Assembly (NCBI GenBank): GCA_905236325.1
Contig: CAJOPJ010000127.1
Span: 1-5,059, forward strand
Source of the DNA: an uncultured Selenomonadaceae bacterium
GTDB taxonomy: Bacteria; Bacillota; Negativicutes; Selenomonadales; Selenomonadaceae
Length of the DNA: 5,059 nt
Direction of reading: 5' to 3'
Made by a program: the position numbers and the translations under genes. A model generated the notes under the pieces. The model was not told the DNA's origin. It saw nothing but the letters and a program-made list of their open reading frames with translations, and did not search any database. Shown here one piece after another: positions 1 to 5,059 of the stretch. How positions within the stretch are numbered: position 1 is the stretch's first letter; every line of letters starts with the position of its first letter.

Positions 1-813
1 GGCGGCGCAGGAAAATTGATGGCAAAAGTTGAAGCCGAAACTGAAGCCGGAAAAATTATGGCTGACATAATTTGGACAAGCGAAGTCCCCGACTTCTATC
101 AAATGCAGTCCGAAGGCTTACTTTTGCAATACACACCGAAAAATTTTGATGAAGTGCTGAATCCTTTCGAAGACTACGACGGCTATTTTACTGCCGCGCG
201 GCTTGGTACGCTCGGAATTGTAATTAACACAGACAAAGTTGAAAATGAGCCGAAAAATTGGTCCGAACTTTTAACAAATCCAATTTATAAAAATTCTTTC
301 GCAATAGCAGACCCTGCGCTTAGCGGAACTTCCTACATGAGCGTTGCGCTTTTGGAAAAACAATTTGGTTGGAATTATTTTGAAAGACTGCGCGAAAATG
401 GCGCAACTAAAGGCAAAGGCTCAGGTCAAGTCATTGATGAAACTGCGGCAGGAACTTTAAATGCTTGTCTTGGCGTTGACTACATAACCGCAGGAAAAAT
501 CGACAAAGGCGCACATATAAAATTGATTTATCCACCCGAACTTTTGATGGTGCCCAGTCCTGTTGCAATTTTTAAAAATTCGCCCAATGCAGAAATTGCT
601 AAAAAATTTGTAGATTATTTGCTAAGTCAAGAAGCACAACAAAAAGTCGCCAACGCAGGAACAGTGCCTGTCAGAACAGATGTCACAATGCCTGAAAAAT
701 ACAATTTGCCAACGCCGGAAGTTGCCTTCAATTCCGGAATAAAAATCAACTACACAGAAATTTTGTCGCACAAAGAAGAATTAGTAAAAAAATTCTCCGA
801 ACTATTTAAGTAG
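1..813 (+). CDS. ABC transporter solute-binding protein (family 1 / AfuA-FbpA-like), 5'-truncated
   Basis: This is the C-terminal 270 residues of an extracytoplasmic solute-binding protein that delivers a ligand to an ABC importer. The frame is open through base 1, and the first codons (GGAGKLMAKVEAE) match the interior 'G-G-G-x-L-x-x-K-x-x-A-E' region of the family. The true start and signal peptide therefore lie outside the window, and the ATG at 16 is not the start. Visible family features are DIIWTSEVPDF, the hinge-like LGIVINTD, 'NWSELL..P.YK', 'ADPALSGTSY' and the C-terminal 'AKKFVDYLLSQEAQQ'. At the usual Fe-ligand position of FbpA proteins (a YY pair) there is only one Tyr (codon 481-483), in GVDYITAG. 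It is followed by KGAHIKLIYPPE, a pattern I associate more with AfuA/PhnS-type binders of phosphorylated organic ligands than with ferric iron. The ligand call is inference. The family call is firm. The missing N-terminus is probably about 60-70 residues. Confidence 0.88.
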   Translation, partial: GGAGKLMAKVEAETEAGKIMADIIWTSEVPDFYQMQSEGLLLQYTPKNFDEVLNPFEDYDGYFTAARLGTLGIVINTDKVENEPKNWSELLTNPIYKNSFAIADPALSGTSYMSVALLEKQFGWNYFERLRENGATKGKGSGQVIDETAAGTLNACLGVDYITAGKIDKGAHIKLIYPPELLMVPSPVAIFKNSPNAEIAKKFVDYLLSQEAQQKVANAGTVPVRTDVTMPEKYNLPTPEVAFNSGIKINYTEILSHKEELVKKFSELFK

Positions 814-839
814 ACGCTGAAAAAAATTTGTGCTAATAT
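811..839 (+). promoter_or_regulatory. Extended -10 sigma-A-type promoter upstream of rsmD
   Basis: A -35-like TAGACG (811-816; 4 of 6 match TTGACA) is separated by exactly 17 bases from TAATAT (834-839; 4 of 6 match TATAAT). A TG dinucleotide at 831-832 is correctly placed for an extended -10. The -35 box begins on the stop codon of the solute-binding protein gene. The expected transcription start is about 845-849, on or just before the rsmD ATG. It probably drives the whole downstream gene run. This is a pattern match only. Confidence 0.6.
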
Positions 840-848
840 ATCTGCGCT

Positions 849-1412
849 ATGAGGATAATTACCGGCAAAGCTAAAGGCTTGAAGTTAAAAACGCCAAAAA
901 ATTTTGATACACGCCCAACAAGCGACAGAGTCAAAGAATCAATTTTCAGCGTGATTAGCGGAATGATAAATTTTTTTGAAGTCGAAAATGTTTTGGATAT
1001 TTTTGCCGGAACAGGTGCACTTGGTCTTGAAAGTTTATCACGCGGCGCAAAATCAGCTGTTTTTATTGATTTTTCAACTGCAAATTTAATTTCAGAAAAT
1101 ATCAATCGTGCAAAATTTAATTCAGTTTCAAAAATTTTGCGTGGCGATTTTGTAAAAAATTTGCAAAAACTTTCGCAGTCCAATTTGCAGTTCGATTTAA
1201 TTTTTAGCGACGCACCATACCACAAAGGCTTATCGCAAAAATCACTGGATTTGGTAGCAGAACTTAAAATTTTATCAAGCGGCGGACTGTTAATTGTAGA
1301 AATTGGCGGCGATGAAATTTTAAAACCGCCCCGGCATTTGCAATCAGTCAGAAAATTGCTTTACGGCAAGACAACGGCAATAGAAATTTTCAGAATGGAG
1401 AATGAAAAATGA
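849..1412 (+). CDS. rsmD: 16S rRNA (guanine(966)-N(2))-methyltransferase RsmD
   Basis: RsmD transfers a methyl group from S-adenosylmethionine to N2 of G966 (E. coli numbering) of 16S rRNA in the cytoplasm during 30S assembly. The protein is 187 residues, close to the 198 of E. coli. The N-terminus MRIITGKAKGLKL is the classic family start and fixes the ATG. TRPTSDRVKESIFSVI (21-36) is the conserved RNA-side motif, VLDIFAGTGALGLESLSRGA (48-67) is SAM-binding motif I, and RGDF (98-101) follows. The catalytic (D/N)PP(Y/F) motif reads DAPY (121-124), with Ala in place of the first Pro. The ATG has no Shine-Dalgarno sequence in front of it and sits 10 bases after the -10 box, so its mRNA may be leaderless. 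Its stop overlaps the coaD start in ATGA (1409-1412), implying translational coupling. The identification is confident. Confidence 0.95.
   Translation: MRIITGKAKGLKLKTPKNFDTRPTSDRVKESIFSVISGMINFFEVENVLDIFAGTGALGLESLSRGAKSAVFIDFSTANLISENINRAKFNSVSKILRGDFVKNLQKLSQSNLQFDLIFSDAPYHKGLSQKSLDLVAELKILSSGGLLIVEIGGDEILKPPRHLQSVRKLLYGKTTAIEIFRMENEK
1397..1400 (+). promoter_or_regulatory. Ribosome binding site of coaD
   Basis: GGAG lies inside the rsmD coding end, 8 bases before the coaD ATG at 1409. It supports that start and re-initiation at the 4-base ATGA overlap. Confidence 0.75.
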
Positions 1413-1888
1413 AAAAAGCAGTTTGTACCGGGACTTTCGATCCTGTAACAAATGGACATGTTGATATTTTTGAACGCGCAGCCGCATTGGTTGATGAGCT
1501 GACAGTTTGCGTTTTTGTTAACAAAAAAAAGAAGTGCTTATTTGATATTGATGAACGCGTAGATTTATTGCGCGAAGCGACTTTGCATATTGATAATTTG
1601 GTTGTCGATTCCTACGACGGCTTAGTTTCAAATTATATCAAGGAAAATGAAATTGATGTTATTGTTCGCGGCTTGCGTTCAGCCGGCGATTTTGAATATG
1701 AATATAATCAAGCGCAAATGAACAAGCATTTAGTTCCAGAAGCTGACACAATTTTTTTGCTGACTGCGCCTGAATATTTATATATCAGTTCATCGGCTGT
1801 GCGTGAATTGGCGCAGTTTGGCGGCGATTTGCACGGCTTAGTCCCAAAATGCGTCGAAATTGCTTTTAAGTCAAAAAAATTTAATTGA
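1409..1888 (+). CDS. coaD: Phosphopantetheine adenylyltransferase (PPAT)
   Basis: CoaD catalyses the penultimate step of coenzyme A synthesis, transferring AMP from ATP to 4'-phosphopantetheine to give dephospho-CoA. It is a cytoplasmic homohexamer. At 159 residues it has the family's normal length. Visible motifs are GTFDPVTNGH (8-17), including the nucleotidyltransferase T/HxGH signature TNGH; VNKKKKCLF (37-45), the phosphopantetheine-binding 'N-x-x-K-x-x-x-F' segment; RGLRSAGDFEYEYN (87-100); and ISSSAVREL (126-134), the second ATP-binding motif, equivalent to ISS(T/S) in characterised enzymes. LVP (144-146) is the usual C-terminal helix start. Nothing essential is missing. It overlaps rsmD by 4 bases, and this rsmD-coaD pairing is common in Firmicutes and Actinobacteria. 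Confidence 0.97.
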   Translation: MKKAVCTGTFDPVTNGHVDIFERAAALVDELTVCVFVNKKKKCLFDIDERVDLLREATLHIDNLVVDSYDGLVSNYIKENEIDVIVRGLRSAGDFEYEYNQAQMNKHLVPEADTIFLLTAPEYLYISSSAVRELAQFGGDLHGLVPKCVEIAFKSKKFN

Positions 1889-1899
1889 TGTCTACTAAG

Positions 1900-1906
1900 A
1901 AGGTGA
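1900..1906 (+). promoter_or_regulatory. Ribosome binding site that decides the GTG start at 1913
   Basis: AAGGTGA matches the anti-Shine-Dalgarno complement and ends 6 bases before GTG at 1913. That GTG, not a downstream ATG, is therefore the likely start. The first in-frame ATG lies deep inside the conserved region. Confidence 0.7.
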
Positions 1907-1912
1907 AGGTTT

Positions 1913-2512
1913 GTGGCTGTGCGTGACACATTGAACAGAATTGAAAATTTGGTGGCGAGTGCGTCGCATTTGCCGCTGACAGGTAAGGCGGTTATCGAGG
2001 AAGAAGATTTAGTTAAATTGGTTGAAGATTTACGCCGCGATTTGCCGCAAGAATTGGAACGCGCCGAAGAAATTATGCGCGACAAAGATAATTTAATTCA
2101 GCATGCGCAAGCTGAAGCCGATAAAATTATCAAACAAGCCAGAGTGCAAGCTGAACAACTTGTTGATGAAAATGATGTTGTAATAAAAGCACGCGAACAG
2201 GCAAAATTGATTTTGATGCGCGTAAGGGATCAAGAATCTGAAATTGTCGGCGGCGCACAACAGCGTGCACAAACTTTACATGAACAAGCCGACGCTTACG
2301 TCAATCAAGTTTTTGATCAACTTATCGAGCGTGTTTCAAATGCACTTCAAGGCATACATACTGCACAGTCAGGGCTTGAGCAGGCAATTCAAATTCTTCA
2401 GCAATCCAAAATTCAAATGAACCAACAATCAGTACAACAAACCTATGCTCAACAAATGGCGCAAGTTCAGCAAAATTATCAACAACCGCCTGCTTATAAT
2501 CAACAACAATAA
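1913..2512 (+). CDS. DivIVA/SepIVA-like coiled-coil protein with glutamine-rich tail
   Basis: This cytoplasmic, mostly helical protein of 199 residues has no signal peptide or membrane segment. Residues 11-44 (ENLVASASHLPLT...LRRDLP) resemble, from memory, the N-terminal segment of the SepIVA/DivIVA-like proteins encoded after rsmD-coaD in many actinobacteria and clostridia. Automated pipelines often label these 'ATPase' or 'ATP synthase subunit B-like'. Residues 47-125 are a long charged coiled coil with repeated A-x-x-E-A-x-x-I/L spacing (HAQAEADKIIKQARVQAEQLV). From about 157 to the end the tail is low-complexity, with 19 Gln in 43 residues plus Pro, Asn and Tyr, and it is probably disordered. 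The GTG start is supported by AAGGTGA. It lies 24 bases after coaD and is likely cotranscribed. A role as a scaffold in cell division or envelope growth is inference from SepIVA. No catalytic motif is visible, so the 'ATPase' label should be avoided. Confidence 0.75.
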   Translation: MAVRDTLNRIENLVASASHLPLTGKAVIEEEDLVKLVEDLRRDLPQELERAEEIMRDKDNLIQHAQAEADKIIKQARVQAEQLVDENDVVIKAREQAKLILMRVRDQESEIVGGAQQRAQTLHEQADAYVNQVFDQLIERVSNALQGIHTAQSGLEQAIQILQQSKIQMNQQSVQQTYAQQMAQVQQNYQQPPAYNQQQ

Positions 2513-2531
2513 AAATTTTTTTTGAAAGGTT

Positions 2532-2536
2532 GGTGA
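2532..2536 (+). promoter_or_regulatory. Ribosome binding site that decides the TTG start at 2544
   Basis: GGTGA lies 7 bases before TTG at 2544. An in-frame TGA at 2523-2525 closes the frame upstream. The first in-frame ATG (codon 23) falls inside the first membrane helix, after conserved residues, so the TTG is the credible start. Confidence 0.7.
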
Positions 2537-2543
2537 AATAATT

Positions 2544-4367
2544 TTGTTTGAGTTGAAGTCGGGACGAAAACACATTAAAGGTCTCGATGCTTTGCGTGCG
2601 TTTGCAATTATGCTTATAACGCTTTTTCATGTTTTTCCTGAAACTTTTGTCGGCGGATATATTGGTGTCTGCCTTTTTTTAGTGATTACAGGCTTTCTTT
2701 TGGCGTATGGAAGTTCTTGCGACTATGCGTCGGACAATTTTAGTTTGCGCAATTATTTTTTTAAACGCCTAAAAAGACTCTATCCGCCGATAATTTTTGT
2801 AATTTTAGTTACTGTCGGAATTTATCATTTTATTTTGCCGGGTACTTTGGAAGACAGCGGCAAGGAAATTATTTCAATAATTTTCGGCTTCAATAACTGG
2901 TGGCAATTAGCCATGAGTTCAGATTATTTCGCGCGCGTAATAAATGCGTCGCCGTTCACGCATATGTGGTTTTTGGGCGTGGAAATTGAATATGTAATTT
3001 TATGGCCAATGATTTTTATTCTGTGTACTTTTTTTGAAAGCAGGAGTATTTTTTTGCTTGCATTTTTAGGAATCATTTCGGCATTTTTACCGGCAATTTT
3101 TGCATTTCAAGGCGTAGATATAAGCAGAATTTATTACGGCACTGACACAAGAATATTTTCATGTCTTTTCGGCGGCGCATTAGGTCTTTGGTTTGCCAAG
3201 CACGGAAATGATTTTCAAAGCGGCAGATTTTTTTCATTGCCTTTTGATATTTTGTTTCAAATTTTAATTTTACCGATACTTGTAGCAACTTTTTTATTGC
3301 GCGGACAGAATTTGTTGCTTTATGAAGGCGCAATGCAAATTTTGACTTTAATTTTTTGCTTAATGCTTTTTGCTGTAATTTATGAATCGCATTTGGGCGA
3401 CAGGTTAGAAATTTCTGCCTTCAAATGGCTTGGCAAGTACAGTTATGAAATTTTTCTTTGGCAATATCCTGTAATAGTTTTATTTCAGCGCAAAGGCTGG
3501 CATAATTTTGATTATGGTCCTTACCTTGAAATTTTTATGATTTTTCTTTTGGCTTATTTTTCAAAAAATGTGCTGAAGTTTATTTCCAATCCAAAAATGC
3601 CGTTCAGTGAGGAAAATTTTAAACTGCGTCTGTCATGCTGTGCTTTTGCATTGACAGCAATTTTTAGCGCAGTAATTATGTGTTTTGGTATGCACGATGT
3701 TTTAGCGTCCGATTTCAATCCAAAACATAAACCAGGCTATAAATTGCAAATGGAAATTGAACAAAGACAGGCAGAATTGGCAAAAGCACAGGCTGAACGC
3801 GCCGCAAGAGAAGCAGCTGAGGCAGAAAGAATCCGAACTGAACAAGAATTATTTGCAGCAAGATTACGCGGCAGGGGAATTACAATGATCGGCGATTCAA
3901 TCATGGTATGCGCAAGTCCCGGAATTTTGGATATTATGCCGGAGGTCGATATGGAGGCTCTATCTTCGCGCGATGTTTGCGGTGGCTTTGAAGTCGCACA
4001 AAAACTTCAGCAAGAAGGCAGATTAACTGATATAGTTGTTATTGCGCTTGGAACAAATGGTCCTTTGCTTGACTATGAACCTTACGCAACAGGTATGCAA
4101 AATTTGCTGAATCTTTTGGGCTCTGAAAGACAAATTTTCTGGATTACTGTTTACTGTTCATATTCGCAGTGGATGGCGATGAATAATCAATATTTAGCTG
4201 AATTGGCTAATTCGCGACCAAATTTTCACTTGATTGATTGGTATCCGATAGCCGTCAATAATCCTGAATTGTTGGAGTCAGACGGCACACATCCAAACTT
4301 GAAAGGCGCAGTTGAATATGCAAAGTTAATTCAAAATGCGCTGGCGCAGGAATTATCACCAAAATAA
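2544..4367 (+). CDS. Acyltransferase-3 membrane protein fused to SGNH domain (OatA/OafB-like O-acetyltransferase)
   Basis: This integral membrane protein of 607 residues should pass acetyl (or another short acyl) groups across the membrane and attach them to an envelope glycan. Residues about 10-345 are the acyltransferase-3 domain with roughly ten membrane helices. It carries the R-x10-H motif (R18, H29), RLKRLYP (75-81), HMWFLGVE (140-147), TDTRIF and GKYSYEIFLWQYP. A further helix at about 363-382 leads to a charged coiled-coil linker (about 400-440; Glu/Ala/Arg/Gln-rich). The C-terminal SGNH domain starts near 446. It has IGDSIM with nucleophile Ser452, GTNG (503-506) with Asn505, and DGTHP with Asp580 and His583, so both halves look catalytically intact. 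The architecture matches OatA (peptidoglycan) and OafB (LPS O-antigen). The acceptor here cannot be read from sequence. The start is TTG. It lies 31 bases after the coiled-coil gene and 28 before a free paralogue of its own SGNH domain. Confidence 0.9.
   Translation: MFELKSGRKHIKGLDALRAFAIMLITLFHVFPETFVGGYIGVCLFLVITGFLLAYGSSCDYASDNFSLRNYFFKRLKRLYPPIIFVILVTVGIYHFILPGTLEDSGKEIISIIFGFNNWWQLAMSSDYFARVINASPFTHMWFLGVEIEYVILWPMIFILCTFFESRSIFLLAFLGIISAFLPAIFAFQGVDISRIYYGTDTRIFSCLFGGALGLWFAKHGNDFQSGRFFSLPFDILFQILILPILVATFLLRGQNLLLYEGAMQILTLIFCLMLFAVIYESHLGDRLEISAFKWLGKYSYEIFLWQYPVIVLFQRKGWHNFDYGPYLEIFMIFLLAYFSKNVLKFISNPKMPFSEENFKLRLSCCAFALTAIFSAVIMCFGMHDVLASDFNPKHKPGYKLQMEIEQRQAELAKAQAERAAREAAEAERIRTEQELFAARLRGRGITMIGDSIMVCASPGILDIMPEVDMEALSSRDVCGGFEVAQKLQQEGRLTDIVVIALGTNGPLLDYEPYATGMQNLLNLLGSERQIFWITVYCSYSQWMAMNNQYLAELANSRPNFHLIDWYPIAVNNPELLESDGTHPNLKGAVEYAKLIQNALAQELSPK
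3978..4190 (+). repeat. SGNH core repeat, copy A (in the fused acyltransferase gene)
   Basis: This segment of 71 codons aligns without gaps to 4660-4872. Identity is patchy. 4119-4190 matches its partner at 66 of 72 bases, while 4047-4070 (coding LGTNGPLL) shares only 1 of 8 codons despite identical residues. It arose by duplication of the SGNH domain. Confidence 0.85.
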
Positions 4368-4379
4368 TTTTTCTATTGT

Positions 4380-4384
4380 AGGAG
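4380..4384 (+). promoter_or_regulatory. Ribosome binding site for the free SGNH gene
   Basis: AGGAG lies 11 bases before ATG at 4396. The spacing is slightly long but acceptable. It selects the ATG that begins a clear signal peptide over an upstream in-frame start at 4336 inside the previous gene. Confidence 0.65.
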
Positions 4385-4395
4385 CTGTTAATTTT

Positions 4396-5043
4396 ATGTT
4401 TAAACAAAAAAAATTTATCTTTGCAGGCGTTATGTTTTTTTGCCTGATTTTTGCAAATTTAGAAACAACTTTTGCACAGAATTTTGAAAACAGAACGCGC
4501 GATTCAGTCGTTTTGGAGGAAGAAAATATTTTTGAACAAAATTATGTGACTGGCGAAGGCGTTACAATGATTGGCGATTCAATCATGAGCGGCAACAGAA
4601 GGCTGATTCAATCGCAATTGCCAAATGCCTTGATTGACGCAAAAGGCTCACGTGATATTTGCGGCGGCTTTGAAGCTGCACAAAAACTTCAACAGGAAGG
4701 CAAATTAAGCAATGTAGTCATTGTCGAACTCGGCACGAACGGTCCGCTGTTGAATCATGAACCTTACGCAACAGGAACAAAAAATATGTTGGAATTGCTG
4801 GGCACTGAAAGACAAATTTTCTGGGTTACTGTTTATTGTTCATATTCGCAATGGATGGCAATGAATAATCAGTTCATTTGGCAACTTTCTGAACAGTATC
4901 CAAACATTACTGTGATTGATTGGTATTCACTGGCAGTTGAGCATCCTGAATGGTTTCCGGACGGCGTTCATCCAAACTTGGAAGGCGCACGTCACTTTGC
5001 AAAATTGTTGCAATATGCACTTGAAGCAAAATATTTAAGCTAA
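4396..5043 (+). CDS. Secreted SGNH-family acyl esterase/transferase, paralogue of the preceding fused domain
   Basis: This exported protein of 215 residues begins with a signal peptide: basic MFKQKK, a hydrophobic core (7-22) and probable signal peptidase I cleavage after TFA (27), before QNF. A short acidic linker (about 28-56) leads to a single SGNH domain with IGDSIM (nucleophile Ser62), GTNG (113-116, Asn115) and DGVHP (Asp189, His192), so the catalytic set is complete. The domain matches the C-terminal half of the upstream acyltransferase without gaps from CGGFE to AMNNQ (55 of 71 residues identical), including both Cys residues (in CGG and VYCSYS). It should act outside the cytoplasmic membrane. 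It could be the transferase that moves acyl groups onto the glycan (PatB-like) or an esterase that removes them (Ape-like), and sequence alone does not decide. The family call is firm and the reaction is open. The first 20 codons of the longer open frame overlap the previous gene and are not used. Confidence 0.88.
   Translation: MFKQKKFIFAGVMFFCLIFANLETTFAQNFENRTRDSVVLEEENIFEQNYVTGEGVTMIGDSIMSGNRRLIQSQLPNALIDAKGSRDICGGFEAAQKLQQEGKLSNVVIVELGTNGPLLNHEPYATGTKNMLELLGTERQIFWVTVYCSYSQWMAMNNQFIWQLSEQYPNITVIDWYSLAVEHPEWFPDGVHPNLEGARHFAKLLQYALEAKYLS
4660..4872 (+). repeat. SGNH core repeat, copy B (in the free SGNH gene)
   Basis: This is the partner of copy A at 3978-4190, in direct orientation, with starts 682 bases apart. 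The near-identical subsegment is 4801-4872. Homologous recombination between the copies could delete or fuse the two genes. Confidence 0.85.
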
Positions 5044-5059
5044 TTTTCAGCAAAAAAAA
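5044..5059. other. Short 3' edge, no feature
   Basis: Only 16 bases remain after the last stop, ending in a run of A. No hairpin or terminator can be judged from this much sequence. Confidence 0.6.

Noticed and set aside
16..18. ATG at 16 as the start of the solute-binding protein
   Set aside because: The frame is open to base 1, the preceding codons fit the family's internal motif, and there is no signal peptide after this ATG, so the gene is simply cut by the window.
833..1225. Reverse-strand open frame of 130 codons opposite rsmD
   Set aside because: It lies wholly antisense to the well-supported rsmD, has no ribosome site or recognisable motif, and its Lys/Phe-rich make-up mirrors the A+T-rich coding strand.
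1708..2085. Reverse-strand open frame across the end of coaD and the coiled-coil gene
   Set aside because: It is antisense to two supported genes and has a Ser/Asn/Lys-rich shadow composition with no domain features.
2495..2500. Perfect TATAAT hexamer just before the acyltransferase gene
   Set aside because: It encodes part of the coiled-coil protein tail, has no TTGACA-like box at 16-18 bases upstream, and its TG is one base out of register for an extended -10. A weak internal promoter is not excluded.
2513..2543. Run of A then T after the coiled-coil gene as a possible terminator
   Set aside because: There is no GC-rich inverted repeat before the T run, so it is an A+T-rich spacer, not an intrinsic terminator.
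2322..2630. Reverse-strand open frame covering the Gln-rich tail and the TTG start region
   Set aside because: It is the complement of CAA-repeat-rich coding sequence. It spans two forward genes and has no motif.
3073..3333. Reverse-strand open frame inside the acyltransferase gene
   Set aside because: It is antisense to membrane-helix coding sequence, is Lys/Arg-rich as expected of a shadow, and has no start signal.
4336..4395. Upstream in-frame ATG extending the free SGNH protein by 20 residues
   Set aside because: It overlaps the previous gene, lacks a good ribosome site, and would place a polar stretch before a textbook signal peptide that begins at the ATG at 4396.

Overview
This A+T-rich window is densely coding, and every gene reads on the + strand. 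It looks like a chromosomal segment from a low-GC Firmicutes-type bacterium. The rsmD-coaD pair followed by a DivIVA/SepIVA-like coiled-coil gene is an arrangement I know from Firmicutes and Actinobacteria. The AGGAG/GGTGA-type ribosome sites and the GTG and TTG starts also fit. Negativicutes (Firmicutes with an outer membrane) is my best guess, but the window alone does not prove it.

Region by region: (1) positions 1-813 hold the 3' part of a periplasmic or lipoprotein solute-binding protein of an ABC importer, cut off by the window start. (2) Positions 811-839 form a good extended -10 promoter that touches the stop codon of the first gene. (3) Positions 849-2512 hold the housekeeping cluster rsmD (16S rRNA methyltransferase), coaD (phosphopantetheine adenylyltransferase, overlapping rsmD by 4 bases) and a coiled-coil DivIVA-like protein with a glutamine-rich tail. 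(4) Positions 2544-5043 hold a surface-modification pair: a membrane acyltransferase-3 protein fused through a charged coiled coil to an SGNH hydrolase/transferase domain, then a separate secreted protein that is a paralogue of that same SGNH domain.

No intrinsic terminator is visible between the genes, and all gaps after rsmD are 31 bases or shorter. Genes 2-5 could therefore be one transcript from the promoter at 811-839. The most interesting parts are the fused-plus-free SGNH pair, which looks like an O-acetylation system for a cell-envelope polymer; the patchy nucleotide identity between its two SGNH copies, which suggests gene conversion; and the apparently leaderless start of rsmD. No RNA genes, CRISPR arrays or insertion sequences were seen, and no stretch over 300 bases lacks a gene.
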